DNA from: an uncultured Collinsella sp.
GTDB taxonomy: Bacteria; Actinomycetota; Coriobacteriia; Coriobacteriales; Coriobacteriaceae
DNA: 64,000 nt
Assembly: GCA_900757595.1 (NCBI GenBank)
Contig: CAAEOL010000023.1
Coordinates: 1 to 64,000, forward strand
Direction of reading: 5' to 3'
Each line of letters begins with the position of its first letter. The first letter of the stretch is position 1. Of this stretch, positions 15,245 through 23,112 are shown one piece after another. The position numbers were made by a program, and so were the translations under genes. The notes under the pieces are model-generated. The model saw nothing but the letters and a program-made list of their open reading frames with translations, had not been told where the DNA came from and did not search any database.

Positions 15245-15943
15245 ATGGCAGAAAACAAAGACGAACAGCTCACCGACGAGGAGCTGGCACAGCTCCAGCT
15301 GGCAGAGGAGAACGAGAACGCCGTCGACCGCCTGGTCAGGGAGCTCGGCTGCCCCACGCGCCGCATCCGCCAGTTTGCCGCCCGCGTGCTGCACCTGCTT
15401 GCCGAGCGCGATCCGCAGCGCGTCGTGCCCTGCGTGCCCGCGCTGATCGAGGCGCTCGACCGCCCCGAGGCTCAGACCCGCTGGGAGGCCCTCGATGCCC
15501 TGACGGCGCTCGCCACCACCTGCCCCGAGCAGCTGGGCGATGCCTTTGAGGGCGCCGAGACCGCGCTGTTCGACGAGATCTCCTCCACGCTGCGCTATGC
15601 CGCCTTCCGCCTGCTGTGCGTGTGGGGCGCCACGGGCGTCGAGCGTTCGCGCGAGGCCTGGCCCATCCTGGACGAGGCCATCCAGTGCTACCACGGCGAC
15701 CTCGAGTATCGCGACATGCTCGGTTGCCTGTACGAGTTTGGCCAGGGCGAGATCGATGCCGAGGTTGCCGAGAAACTCGCGCTGCGCCTTAAGTTCGATG
15801 CCGAGAACGGCAAGGGCAGCTATCTCAAGGCCCGTTCGAGCGAGATTTGCGAAATGCTTGTTAAACGTTTTGGCCTGGATCTCTCCAAAAAGAAGAAGCG
15901 TGCTAGCGTTAAAAAATCTGACGACGCCGAAGACGAGGAGTAA
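15245..15943 (+). CDS. HEAT-repeat-like protein of unknown function
   Basis: A cytoplasmic protein of 232 residues, it has a helical-repeat pattern: CPTRRIRQFAARVLHLLAER, RWEALDALTALAT and LRYAAFRLLCVWG look like successive HEAT-type helix pairs between residues 35 and 130. It has an acidic N-terminus (EDEELA-type) and a Lys-rich then acidic C-terminus (KKKKRASVKKSDDAEDEE). Such repeats usually serve protein-protein contact. It lies 15 bases after the membrane protein and six bases before isocitrate dehydrogenase, so the three are likely one operon. No specific role can be named. Confidence 0.75.
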   Translation: MAENKDEQLTDEELAQLQLAEENENAVDRLVRELGCPTRRIRQFAARVLHLLAERDPQRVVPCVPALIEALDRPEAQTRWEALDALTALATTCPEQLGDAFEGAETALFDEISSTLRYAAFRLLCVWGATGVERSREAWPILDEAIQCYHGDLEYRDMLGCLYEFGQGEIDAEVAEKLALRLKFDAENGKGSYLKARSSEICEMLVKRFGLDLSKKKKRASVKKSDDAEDEE

Positions 15944-15949
15944 CAGATT

Positions 15950-17035
15950 ATGGCGCACGATGTAGTCCTGATTCCCGGTGACGGTATCGGTCCCGAGATT
16001 ACGCAGGCCATGCGCCGCGTGGTCGAGGCCACCGGTGTCCAGATCAACTGGAACGTCCAGGAGGCCGGCGCTGGCGTCATGGACGAGTTTGGCACGCCGC
16101 TGCCCCAGCACGTGCTCGATGCAGTCGCCGAGACCAAGGTTGCCATCAAGGGCCCCATCACTACGCCGGTCGGCACGGGTTTCCGCAGCGTCAACGTGGC
16201 CCTGCGCAAGCACTTTGACCTGTACGCCTGCGTGCGCCCCTGCCTGTCGCAGCCGGGCGACGGCTCGCGTTTCCGCGATGTCGACCTGGTCATCGTGCGC
16301 GAGAACACCGAGGACCTCTACGCCGGCATCGAGTTCGATGAGGGGGCTGCCGAGGTCGAGGAGCTCTCGCAGCTTGTCGAGCGCTCGGGTCAGAAGACCT
16401 TCGCCGCCGATTCCGCCATCTCGATCAAGCCGATCTCCATCGCCAAGAGTCGCCGTATTGTGGAGTACGCCTTTGAGTACGCCCGCCGTTGCGGCCGCAA
16501 AAAGGTGACGGCCGTACACAAGGCAAACATCATGAAAGCGACTGACGGCCTGTTCCTGCGCGTTGCGCGCGAGGTGGCCGCCAACTATCCCGATATCGAG
16601 TTCAACGACAAGATCGTCGACGCCACCTGCATGGGCCTGGTCCAAAACCCCAACGACTTCGATGTCTTGGTGCTGCCCAACCTGTACGGCGACATCGTGA
16701 GCGACCTGTGCGCCGGCCTGGTGGGTGGCTTAGGGATGGCCCCCGGCTCCAACATCGGTGCCGACTGTGCCATCTTCGAGGCAACGCACGGCTCCGCGCC
16801 CGATATCGCTGGCCAGGATATCGCCAACCCCACGGCCGAGATTCTCTCTGCTGCGATGATGCTCGATCACCTGGGCGAGAACGACGCTGCCAATCGCATC
16901 CGTTCCGCCGTGTCTGCCACGCTCGACGAGGGCGAGCAGGTTACCGGTGACGTGCGCCGTGCCCAGACCGGCTCCGTTGAGGGCGCTGTGGGCACGAAGG
17001 CCTTTGCCGATGCCGTTATCGCGCACCTGGCCTAA
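15950..17035 (+). CDS. Isocitrate dehydrogenase, NAD-type (isocitrate/isopropylmalate family)
   Basis: This 361-residue enzyme converts isocitrate to 2-oxoglutarate with release of CO2. Family marks are [20 protein letters not shown] at the start, the substrate loop [31 protein letters not shown], the catalytic Lys in AVHKANIMK, and the metal-binding Asp pair in [15 protein letters not shown]. The cofactor loop [12 protein letters not shown] followed by NP fits NAD. The length and the S-x-N-V-A-L motif favour homo-oligomeric NAD-IDH over isopropylmalate dehydrogenase. It supplies 2-oxoglutarate for glutamate synthesis. It starts six bases after the preceding gene, with TAACAGATT instead of a strong ribosome site, suggesting translational coupling. 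Confidence 0.88.
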   Translation: MAHDVVLIPGDGIGPEITQAMRRVVEATGVQINWNVQEAGAGVMDEFGTPLPQHVLDAVAETKVAIKGPITTPVGTGFRSVNVALRKHFDLYACVRPCLSQPGDGSRFRDVDLVIVRENTEDLYAGIEFDEGAAEVEELSQLVERSGQKTFAADSAISIKPISIAKSRRIVEYAFEYARRCGRKKVTAVHKANIMKATDGLFLRVAREVAANYPDIEFNDKIVDATCMGLVQNPNDFDVLVLPNLYGDIVSDLCAGLVGGLGMAPGSNIGADCAIFEATHGSAPDIAGQDIANPTAEILSAAMMLDHLGENDAANRIRSAVSATLDEGEQVTGDVRRAQTGSVEGAVGTKAFADAVIAHLA

Positions 17036-17094
17036 GGTATGCACGCTGCAAACGCCTAAATAGTACTTAAGTGTTTGCGTATAACCTAAGAATC

Positions 17095-17125
17095 AATACG
17101 CCCGGCGCTCTGTCGGGCGTATTCT
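17095..17125 (+). terminator. Terminator-like hairpin after isocitrate dehydrogenase
   Basis: A 10-bp stem (AATACGCCCG / CGGGCGTATT) lies 60 bases past the stop. The T-run is weak (CTATTG), so it may be leaky toward the next gene. Confidence 0.6.
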
Positions 17126-17161
17126 ATTGGGGACTATGTTTCCTAACAAGGAGTAACTGAT

Positions 17162-18244
17162 ATGGGTCTGATTCAAAAGAAGGACGAGAAGGACGAGATC
17201 GACGGCATCCAGATCATCGAGCGCGGCGAAGGCCCCGACGGTGACGAGGACGAGAAGATCGATCTGGTCGCCGGTACGTCTGCCGAGCACATTGCTGCCG
17301 GCACGACGGCCGAGGAGGAAGACGCTCGCTTGGAGGCAAAGATCGCCGCGGACGCCGCCGACGAGAACCTCATGCCCGAGGAGCAGGACGAGGACGACTC
17401 CGACGTGGACGGCCACGCTTGCAAGCACAAGAAGACGATGATTGCCGCCTTTGTGGTCGCCATCGTGATCGCTGCTGTGGTCGGCTTCTTTATTGGCAAT
17501 GGCGGCTTTGGCGGCAAGGGTGTCGGCTCGGCGACCCTGACCGAGGACCAGCTCGATTCGACCGTGGCAAGCTATAGCTACAACGGCAAGAAGAGCGATA
17601 TCACCGCGCGCGAGGCCATCGAGAGCCAGTACAGCCTCGATACCGTCAAGGATAGTGATGGCAACTACACCGCTCCGTCTGCCGACGTTATCTTGTCCTA
17701 CGTGCGCAACAAGATCCTGCTCGATGCTGCCGAGGACGAGGGCATTACCGTCTCTTCCAAGGAGATGAAGCAGTACGCCGAGGATTCCATCGGCACTTCT
17801 GACTACAAGACCATGGCCACGCAGTATGGCGTGTCCAAGGACCAGGCCAAGCAGATCGTCCGCCAGTCCTCGACGCTGCAGAAGCTCTACAAGAAGAAGG
17901 TGGGCGATAGCTCCGCAAGCATGCCGACCGCCCCGACCGAGCCTTCTGACGGCAACGAGGAGACCGCGAGCAAGGATTACGCCGACTACATCATCAACCT
18001 TGCCGGCGATGAGTGGGATAGCTCAAAGGGCACTTGGAAGGACGAGAACAGCACCTACGCTAAGGCCTTTGCCGACGATGCCTTTACCGCCGATAGCGCC
18101 ACCTATAAGCAGGCCATGACCGCCTATTACACTGCCTACCAGCAGTATTCCTCGCAGGCTTCGAGCGCCAGCTCCAAGTGGACCGAGTATGCCAACGGCC
18201 TGTACGCCAAGGCCAACATCAGCATCTACGGCCTGTTTGCGTAA
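17162..18244 (+). CDS. Membrane-anchored SurA-N-like protein (foldase-type, function unproven)
   Basis: This 360-residue protein has a highly acidic 95-residue cytoplasmic head with no signal peptide, one membrane span (MIAAFVVAIVIAAVVGFFIG) and an extracellular part. The segment about 135-240 (EDQLDSTVASY, then SADVILSYVRNKILLDAAED, KEMKQYAED, QYGVSKDQAKQIVRQSS) fits the helical SurA_N fold of peptidyl-prolyl isomerase chaperones. No isomerase (rotamase) domain follows, so it may be a chaperone module only. A Tyr/Ser-rich C-terminus closes it. ATG 17162 follows AAGGAG by eight bases; it is flanked by terminators and transcribed alone. Confidence 0.75.
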   Translation: MGLIQKKDEKDEIDGIQIIERGEGPDGDEDEKIDLVAGTSAEHIAAGTTAEEEDARLEAKIAADAADENLMPEEQDEDDSDVDGHACKHKKTMIAAFVVAIVIAAVVGFFIGNGGFGGKGVGSATLTEDQLDSTVASYSYNGKKSDITAREAIESQYSLDTVKDSDGNYTAPSADVILSYVRNKILLDAAEDEGITVSSKEMKQYAEDSIGTSDYKTMATQYGVSKDQAKQIVRQSSTLQKLYKKKVGDSSASMPTAPTEPSDGNEETASKDYADYIINLAGDEWDSSKGTWKDENSTYAKAFADDAFTADSATYKQAMTAYYTAYQQYSSQASSASSKWTEYANGLYAKANISIYGLFA

Positions 18245-18288
18245 GATCTGTCTGCACTACTGCGCGCTAACCGATCTACCTGATTAAG

Positions 18289-18322
18289 CCCGCTAGAACG
18301 ACAACGTTCTAGCGGGCATTTT
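18289..18322 (+). terminator. Rho-independent terminator
   Basis: A perfect 12-bp stem (CCCGCTAGAACG / CGTTCTAGCGGG) around ACAA is followed by CATTTTGTT. Confidence 0.8.
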
Positions 18323-18421
18323 GTTACCGAAACCACTAGGATAGGACTTGCGCCCGTGCAAGTGCTTCATCGGGTATCCTCAATTCATTCGGGAAAACGG
18401 CCGTAAACGATTGCAAATAAC

Positions 18422-18451
18422 CGGTGAACGGTCGAAAACTACCGTTCACCG
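18422..18451. promoter_or_regulatory. Palindromic GTGAACGGT operator
   Basis: CGGTGAACGGT and ACCGTTCACCG are perfect 11-bp arms separated by 8 bases. The half site GTGAACGGT recurs before most sugar operons of the window (for example 38231, 43096, 48060, 49246, 51133 and 57992), so this is a candidate site of a shared regulator. Confidence 0.55.
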
Positions 18452-18641
18452 ATAATATCGAAACTGGTTCTTACTGGTATTAAGTCAAAAAGACCAATTC
18501 ACAAATCTTCACAATGACCTGCAATTTTTCTACACGCCATTTTTAGCCACCCTGCGTTGTTTAGACACAGAAAAGGTTCCGATCTTTCGTCAAAGTATTT
18601 CGATACGGTTTCAAAACCGCAGGTAGAAGTGTTAACGAGCG

Positions 18642-18671
18642 GTAAACGGTCGATTTTTTACCGTGAACGGT
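18642..18671 (+). promoter_or_regulatory. Tandem GTnAACGGT motifs
   Basis: GTAAACGGT (18642-18650) and GTGAACGGT (18663-18671) lie in direct orientation exactly 21 bases apart, two helical turns, about 75 bases before the GntR operator. Confidence 0.45.
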
Positions 18672-18744
18672 GCAAAAACGTTTTACTGTTTGAATCAACG
18701 AAAGCAACCTCTTCTGTGGTGATATAGTGACAACAACACGTCAC

Positions 18745-18758
18745 GTGGTTACTACCAG
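18745..18758. promoter_or_regulatory. GntR-type operator upstream of the PTS operon
   Basis: GTGGT-TACT-ACCAG is nearly the palindrome CTGGT-TACT-ACCAG found again at 23038-23051. The form matches sites of GntR/HutC-family sugar regulators, and a gene for one lies at 22267. Confidence 0.6.
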
Positions 18759-18874
18759 TTGAGAGACCACTGGTTCTCAAAGAACGCTTTCCAAGAAGCT
18801 TTAAGGGCGATTGCCCGTTGGCTTCCGAACATCATCGGACTCAGATCGTACACACCTTCGGAAGGGAAATTTGA

Positions 18875-19318
18875 ATGGTTGGCTTTATTCTTACCGGTCA
18901 TGGACAGTTCGCACCCGGCCTCGCAAGCGCTATCGCTATGGTCGCTGGCGACCAGCCCGCTTTTACCGTCGTTCCTTTTGAGGGCGACCAGGCTGCTTCC
19001 TACGGTGAGGATCTCCGCGCCGCTATTACCGCCATGCGCGAGGAGTGCGATGGCGTGCTCGTCTTTACCGACCTGCTTGGTGGTACCCCGTTCAACCAGG
19101 CAATGATGATTGCCCAGGATGTCGACAACGTCGAGATTCTGACTGGAACTAACCTTCCCATGGTTATTGAGCTTCTGTTCCTCCGCGGCAACGCCACGCT
19201 CGCCGAGCTTGGCGAGCAGGCCGTGACCGTTGGCCAGACGGGCATCACCGCCCAGACGGTCGCTTCCGTCGCTGGTGCCGAGGAAGAGGATATCTTCGGC
19301 GACGAGGACGGCATCTAA
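18875..19318 (+). CDS. PTS IIA component, mannose/fructose/sorbose family
   Basis: This 147-residue cytoplasmic phosphocarrier takes phosphate from HPr on His9 (ILTGHGQFAPG) and passes it to the IIB protein. The family motifs GVLVFTDLLGGTPFNQA and EILTGTNLPMVIELL are present. It heads a five-gene operon (IIA, YajC-like, IIB, IIC, IID). With AgaS and NagA downstream, the substrate is probably N-acetylgalactosamine or a related amino sugar. Its stop overlaps the next ATG by one base. The start ATG follows GGAAGGGAAATTTGA. Confidence 0.92.
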   Translation: MVGFILTGHGQFAPGLASAIAMVAGDQPAFTVVPFEGDQAASYGEDLRAAITAMREECDGVLVFTDLLGGTPFNQAMMIAQDVDNVEILTGTNLPMVIELLFLRGNATLAELGEQAVTVGQTGITAQTVASVAGAEEEDIFGDEDGI

Positions 19319-19599
19319 TGGCCGATTTCGGAGCCAGTGTTCTGAGTTCCTCGGTCGCTCTTTTGGGCCTGCTTGTCATCATGGGCTTGGTTTACACCAT
19401 CTGGTCGCAAATCAACATGAAGAAGAAGCAGAAGTACTTCAAGGAGCTGCACACGGAGCTCAAGCCGGGTCAGGAGGTTCTTTTCGCCGGCGGTATCTAC
19501 GGAACCGTCAAAGGCATCGAAGGCGAAAAGGTCCAGATCAAAGTCCGATCCGGTGCCGTCGTAGATGTTTCGCGTTACGCGATTCAGGAGATCAAGTAA
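19318..19599 (+). CDS. YajC-like small membrane protein inside the PTS operon
   Basis: A small 93-residue protein, it has an N-terminal membrane helix (ALLGLLVIMGLVYTIWSQ) and a cytoplasmic part with the YajC pattern KKKQKYFKELHTELKPGQEV followed by GGIYGTVKGIEGEKVQIKV. YajC normally accompanies the SecDF translocase. Here it is translationally coupled (TAATG) between IIA and IIB genes and must be co-expressed with the transporter. It may help assemble or stabilise the IIC/IID membrane complex; that is inference from context. Confidence 0.85.
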   Translation: MADFGASVLSSSVALLGLLVIMGLVYTIWSQINMKKKQKYFKELHTELKPGQEVLFAGGIYGTVKGIEGEKVQIKVRSGAVVDVSRYAIQEIK

Positions 19600-19635
19600 C
19601 TGTCGTCAGCAAATAACGAAAGGAAGCTGATCAAC

Positions 19636-20118
19636 ATGGCAGAACCCAACATTCTTCTTACCCGCATCGATAACCGACTGGTTCATGGTCAGGTTGCCAC
19701 CCAGTGGAACTCCACCCTGGGCTCCAACCTCATCCTCGTCGCCAACGACGACGTGTCGAACAACACCATGCGCCAGAACCTCATGAAGATGGCCGCTCCC
19801 ACCGGCGTTGCTACGCGTTTCTTCTCCCTGCAGAAGACCATCGACGTCATCGGCAAGGCGAGCCCGCGCCAGAAGATCTTCATCGTGGCCGAAACACCGG
19901 AAGACGTGCTTACGCTCGTCAAGGGCGGTGTGCCTATAAAGAAGGTAAACATCGGCAACATGCACATGTCGGAAGGAAAGCGCCAAGTCGCCACCTCCGT
20001 CGCAGTTAACGACGAGGATGTCGCTGCGTTTAAAGAGCTGCAGGAATTGGGGGTTGAGTTGGAGATCAGGCGCGTTCCGAGCACGCCTGTTGAGGACACG
20101 AGCAAGCTCTTCTCGTAA
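19636..20118 (+). CDS. PTS IIB component, mannose/fructose/sorbose family
   Basis: This 160-residue IIB protein has its phosphorylated His17 in the loop TRIDNRLVHGQVATQW. Family segments such as LILVANDDVSNN, KTIDVIGKA and LVKGGVPIKKVNIGNMH follow. It receives phosphate from the IIA protein at 18875 and transfers it to the sugar during transport through IIC/IID. A strong AAGGAAG precedes the ATG. An intact comparison for the orphan copy at 30093, which lacks this His. Confidence 0.93.
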   Translation: MAEPNILLTRIDNRLVHGQVATQWNSTLGSNLILVANDDVSNNTMRQNLMKMAAPTGVATRFFSLQKTIDVIGKASPRQKIFIVAETPEDVLTLVKGGVPIKKVNIGNMHMSEGKRQVATSVAVNDEDVAAFKELQELGVELEIRRVPSTPVEDTSKLFS

Positions 20119-20208
20119 TCCTCATGATCCACGTTGTCAGGAATGAAACCCTGACATTCTGTACGTGAAATCCAAAGTGCGTACATACATTTTGAAAGGA
20201 GGAGCAAG

Positions 20209-21009
20209 ATGGAATACTCGATCATCCAGGTCGCTCTGGTCTTCATCGTCACGTTCGTCGCGGCAATCGACCAGTTCAACTTCCTCGAGTCTCTCTATCA
20301 GCCCATCGTCACCGGCGCCGTCATCGGTCTTATCCTTGGCGACCTCAACACCGGTCTTCTCGTGGGTGGTACTTATCAGCTCATGACGATCGGCAACATG
20401 CCGATCGGAGGCGCTCAGCCGCCTAACGCCGTCATCGGCGGCATCATGGCAGCCATTCTCGCTATCGCTACGGGCCTCGAGCCCAACGCGGCAGTCGGCC
20501 TTGCCATTCCGTTCGCTCTGCTTGGTCAGCTCGGCGTTACCCTGGTCTTCACGCTTATGTCGCCGCTCATGTCCTCCGCGGACAACATGGCTCACAACGC
20601 TGACACCAAGGGTATCGAGCGTCTGAACTACTTCGCCATGGCTCTGCTCGGCCTGATCTTCGCTGTCGTCGTCACCCTGTTCTTCATCGCTGGCGCTACC
20701 ATCGGTCAGACCATCGCTTCCGCCATCCCGACTTGGCTGCAGACCGGTCTGTCCGCTGCAGGCGGCATGATGCGCTTCGTCGGCTTCGCCGTCCTGCTCA
20801 AGGTTATGATGAACCGCGATATGTGGGGCTTCTTCCTCATGGGCTTTGGCCTCGCGCTCATCACCGTTGCCAACGATTCGCTGGCAACCCCTGCTCTGCT
20901 CATCCTCGCTCTCATCGGCTTCGGCATCGCTTTCTGGGACTTCCAGCAGCAGACCGAGCTGAAGGGTGCAGCTGTTTCTGACGGAGGTGACTTCGAAGAT
21001 GGCATCTAA
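20209..21009 (+). CDS. PTS IIC component, mannose/fructose/sorbose family
   Basis: A membrane protein of 266 residues, it has about eight hydrophobic segments. Family marks are DQFNFLESLYQPIVTGAVIG, LILGDLNTGLLVGGTYQLM and the conserved GGAQPPNAVIGG. It forms the sugar channel together with IID. ATG 20209 follows AAAGGAGGAGCAAG, one of the strongest ribosome sites in the window. The end overlaps the IID start by 11 bases, indicating coupled synthesis. Confidence 0.92.
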   Translation: MEYSIIQVALVFIVTFVAAIDQFNFLESLYQPIVTGAVIGLILGDLNTGLLVGGTYQLMTIGNMPIGGAQPPNAVIGGIMAAILAIATGLEPNAAVGLAIPFALLGQLGVTLVFTLMSPLMSSADNMAHNADTKGIERLNYFAMALLGLIFAVVVTLFFIAGATIGQTIASAIPTWLQTGLSAAGGMMRFVGFAVLLKVMMNRDMWGFFLMGFGLALITVANDSLATPALLILALIGFGIAFWDFQQQTELKGAAVSDGGDFEDGI

Positions 21010-22081
21010 TGAGTATGTGATCCCGGAGCACTACGAGGATCTCACTCCTGCTCCGCAGCTCGACCAGAAGACCCTCAACAAGATGGCTTGGCGCTCCTGC
21101 TTCCTGCAGGCCTCGTTCAACTACGAGCGTATGCAGGCCGCTGGCTGGCTCTACTCCATCATCCCCGGTCTGGAGAAGATCCACACCAACAAGAACGACC
21201 TCGCGGCTTCCATGAGCCACAACCTGGAGTTCTTCAACACTCACCCGTTCCTCGTCACCTTTGTTATGGGCATCGTGCTTTCGCTCGAGCAGAACAAGGT
21301 TGACATCCCCACGATCCGCGCCGTCCGCGTCGCCGCAATGGGCCCGCTCGGTGGTATCGGTGACGCTCTGTTCTGGCTGACGCTCGTGCCTATCACGGCC
21401 GGCATCACCTCCAACATGGCCATCAACGGCAACGCTGCTGCGCCGATCATCTTCCTGGTGATCTTCAACGCCGTCCAGTTCGCTCTGCGCTTCTGGCTCA
21501 TGAACTGGTCCTACAAGCTTGGCACCAGCGCTATTGACGCTCTGACCGCCAACATGCAGGCCTTCACGCGTGCCGCTTCCATCATGGGCGTCTTCGTCGT
21601 CGGTTGCCTGGTCGTCACCATGGGTGGCACCCAGATCAACCTCCAGATCCCCAACGGCACCACCCGTGGCCTCTCCGCCAATACCGTGATCGTCTCCGAG
21701 AAGGAGGCTGAGAACTTCACCGGTATGGAGGGCATCGATACCGAGACCGCTGAGGCCGGTACCATCGCCATGACCGATAAGGACGGCAACGCCCTTACCG
21801 CCTCCGATGCTGACGGCAACGCTGTCGAGTGCGGCGTTACCGATCTGGGCAACGGCATGGAGTCCGTGACCTACGGCACCGTTACCGAGGATCCGGTCAA
21901 CTTCTCTGTTGCCGACACCCTCAACACCATCGTCCCCAAGCTCGTCCCGCTTATGCTTACGCTGCTGCTTTACTACATGTTCGCTAAGCACAGCTGGACC
22001 CCGACCAAGGGCATTCTGCTGCTCTTCGTTCTGGGCATCCTGGGCGCTGGCCCGCTTGGTCTCTGGCCGAGCATCTGGTAA
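20999..22081 (+). CDS. PTS IID component, mannose/fructose/sorbose family, with an insertion
   Basis: This 360-residue protein shows the IID start KMAWRSCFLQASFNYERMQA, the motif EFFNTHPFLVTFVMGIVLSL, GPLGGIGDALFW and a hydrophobic C-terminus ending GPLGLWPSIW. Typical IID proteins are 270-305 residues. Here about 60-80 extra polar residues (around 235-300, rich in Glu, Thr, Asp and Gly) are inserted before the last membrane helices. With IIC it forms the sugar-specific membrane complex. ATG 20999 overlaps the IIC stop. Confidence 0.9.
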   Translation: MASNEYVIPEHYEDLTPAPQLDQKTLNKMAWRSCFLQASFNYERMQAAGWLYSIIPGLEKIHTNKNDLAASMSHNLEFFNTHPFLVTFVMGIVLSLEQNKVDIPTIRAVRVAAMGPLGGIGDALFWLTLVPITAGITSNMAINGNAAAPIIFLVIFNAVQFALRFWLMNWSYKLGTSAIDALTANMQAFTRAASIMGVFVVGCLVVTMGGTQINLQIPNGTTRGLSANTVIVSEKEAENFTGMEGIDTETAEAGTIAMTDKDGNALTASDADGNAVECGVTDLGNGMESVTYGTVTEDPVNFSVADTLNTIVPKLVPLMLTLLLYYMFAKHSWTPTKGILLLFVLGILGAGPLGLWPSIW

Positions 22082-22147
22082 GGCTCTAGCTTGAGGGGTG
22101 TGTCCCTACGCGGCTCACACCCCGACCCCTTAAGCCATGTGTATGTT

Positions 22148-22190
22148 AAAAGCCGCGTGCTCGAAAGAGCGCGCGGCTTTTGTTTTCTTG
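22148..22190 (+). terminator. Rho-independent terminator of the PTS operon
   Basis: AAAAGCCGCGtGCTC pairs with GAGCgCGCGGCTTTT around GAAA and is followed by GTTTTCTT, about 70 bases after the IID stop. Confidence 0.85.
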
Positions 22191-22266
22191 ATGATTCGGG
22201 TGTGGCAGACAGATAATGCTTAACACCCTAGGTAGTTAGCCGAATTCGAGCAAAAGGGAGGATAGG

Positions 22267-22998
22267 ATGGCGATCGGAGCGCGTAAGCAACCGCTGTACG
22301 ATCAGCTGGTCGATATTCTGACCGAAAAGATCGACCATGAATATCGCGCCGGTGACATGATTCCTTCCGAGCGCGAACTTTCGGAGCGCTATGGTCTCTC
22401 GCGCACTACGGTACGCCTGGCTCTGCAGGAACTGGAGCGTTTAGGACTGGTGGTTCGGCAGCATGGTCGCGGTACCTTTGTGACCGACCGTTCGGCAAAG
22501 GCAACCAATCTTATGCAGTCCTACAGCTTTACCGAGCAGATGCGCGCGATGGGTCGCGACCCCGAGACCACGATTCTCGAGTTTTGCGAGATGGAGGCCG
22601 ATAAGAATCTGGCCGAGCATATGGGATTGCGTATCGGTGATCGCATTTTTAAGCTCAAGCGCCTTCGTTCTGCCGACAACATGCCCATGATGGTCGAACG
22701 CAGCTATCTACCGGTTCGTCAATTTCTGTCCCTAAAGCGACCGCTGCTGGAGCGCAAGCCGCTTTACGATGTGATTGAGCAAGACTTTCAGCAAAAGATA
22801 CGCGTGGCTGAAGAGGAGTTCTATGCGAGCATAGCCCGTCCCACCGACGCCCACCTTTTGGGAATTGTCGAGGGCTCGCCTGTGCTCGATTTGGTCAGGA
22901 CTACGTATAACGAGTCAAACGAGGTTGTGGAGTATACACTCTCGGTTGCTCGTGCCGATCAGTTTAAATACAAGGTTTACCACCAGCGTAGCAACTAG
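22267..22998 (+). CDS. GntR-family (HutC/UTRA) regulator of the amino-sugar genes
   Basis: This 243-residue regulator has an N-terminal winged helix (residues 8-75; SERELSERYGLSRTTVRLAL then RQHGRGTFVT). A UTRA ligand domain (about 95-240; EADKNLAEHMGLRIGDRIFK, MVERSYLPVRQF and a C-terminal VEYTLSVARADQFKY) probably senses a sugar phosphate. It resembles NagR/AgaR2-type repressors that release DNA on binding amino-sugar phosphates. Palindromes CTGGT-n4-ACCAG lie before the PTS operon and before agaS, so it most likely controls both. ATG 22267 follows AAAGGGAGGATAGG. Confidence 0.88.
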   Translation: MAIGARKQPLYDQLVDILTEKIDHEYRAGDMIPSERELSERYGLSRTTVRLALQELERLGLVVRQHGRGTFVTDRSAKATNLMQSYSFTEQMRAMGRDPETTILEFCEMEADKNLAEHMGLRIGDRIFKLKRLRSADNMPMMVERSYLPVRQFLSLKRPLLERKPLYDVIEQDFQQKIRVAEEEFYASIARPTDAHLLGIVEGSPVLDLVRTTYNESNEVVEYTLSVARADQFKYKVYHQRSN

Positions 22999-23037
22999 TG
23001 TCCGCATCGTTTCCATATGGTGATTCTTTGCATTTAA

Positions 23038-23051
23038 CTGGTTACTACCAG
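23038..23051. promoter_or_regulatory. GntR-type operator upstream of agaS
   Basis: CTGGT-TACT-ACCAG is a perfect palindrome 17 bases ahead of a TATAAT box at 23068-23073, where a bound repressor would block the promoter. It shares GGT-TACT-ACCAG with 18745-18758. Confidence 0.7.
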
Positions 23052-23067
23052 ATAACCAACCGAAGTG

Positions 23068-23073
23068 TATAAT
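23068..23073 (+). promoter_or_regulatory. -10 box of the agaS promoter
   Basis: A perfect TATAAT lies 40 bases before the agaS ATG. The -35 position coincides with the GntR operator and is poor in consensus. Confidence 0.5.
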
Positions 23074-23112
23074 TGCACGTCAGAGGATTACTTCTAGAGA
23101 GAGGTATTAGAA

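Larger units (their letters stand above)
18245..18874. other. Long regulatory region upstream of the mannose-family PTS operon
   Basis: This 630-bp gap holds the previous gene's terminator, a perfect 11-bp-arm palindrome (18422-18451), two further GTnAACGGT motifs (18642-18671) and a GntR-type operator (18745-18758). No open frame with gene character was found. A likely -10 (TATAGT, 18723-18728) sits just before the operator, but no matching -35 is clear. Confidence 0.6.

Noticed and set aside
14951..16645. 564-codon minus-strand frame over the HEAT-like and isocitrate dehydrogenase genes
   Set aside because: The plus strand carries a canonical isocitrate dehydrogenase here; the antisense translation is biased and featureless.
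18422..18671. CRISPR-like repeat array
   Set aside because: Only short, two-fold operator-like motifs are present, with no regular spacers and no cas genes.
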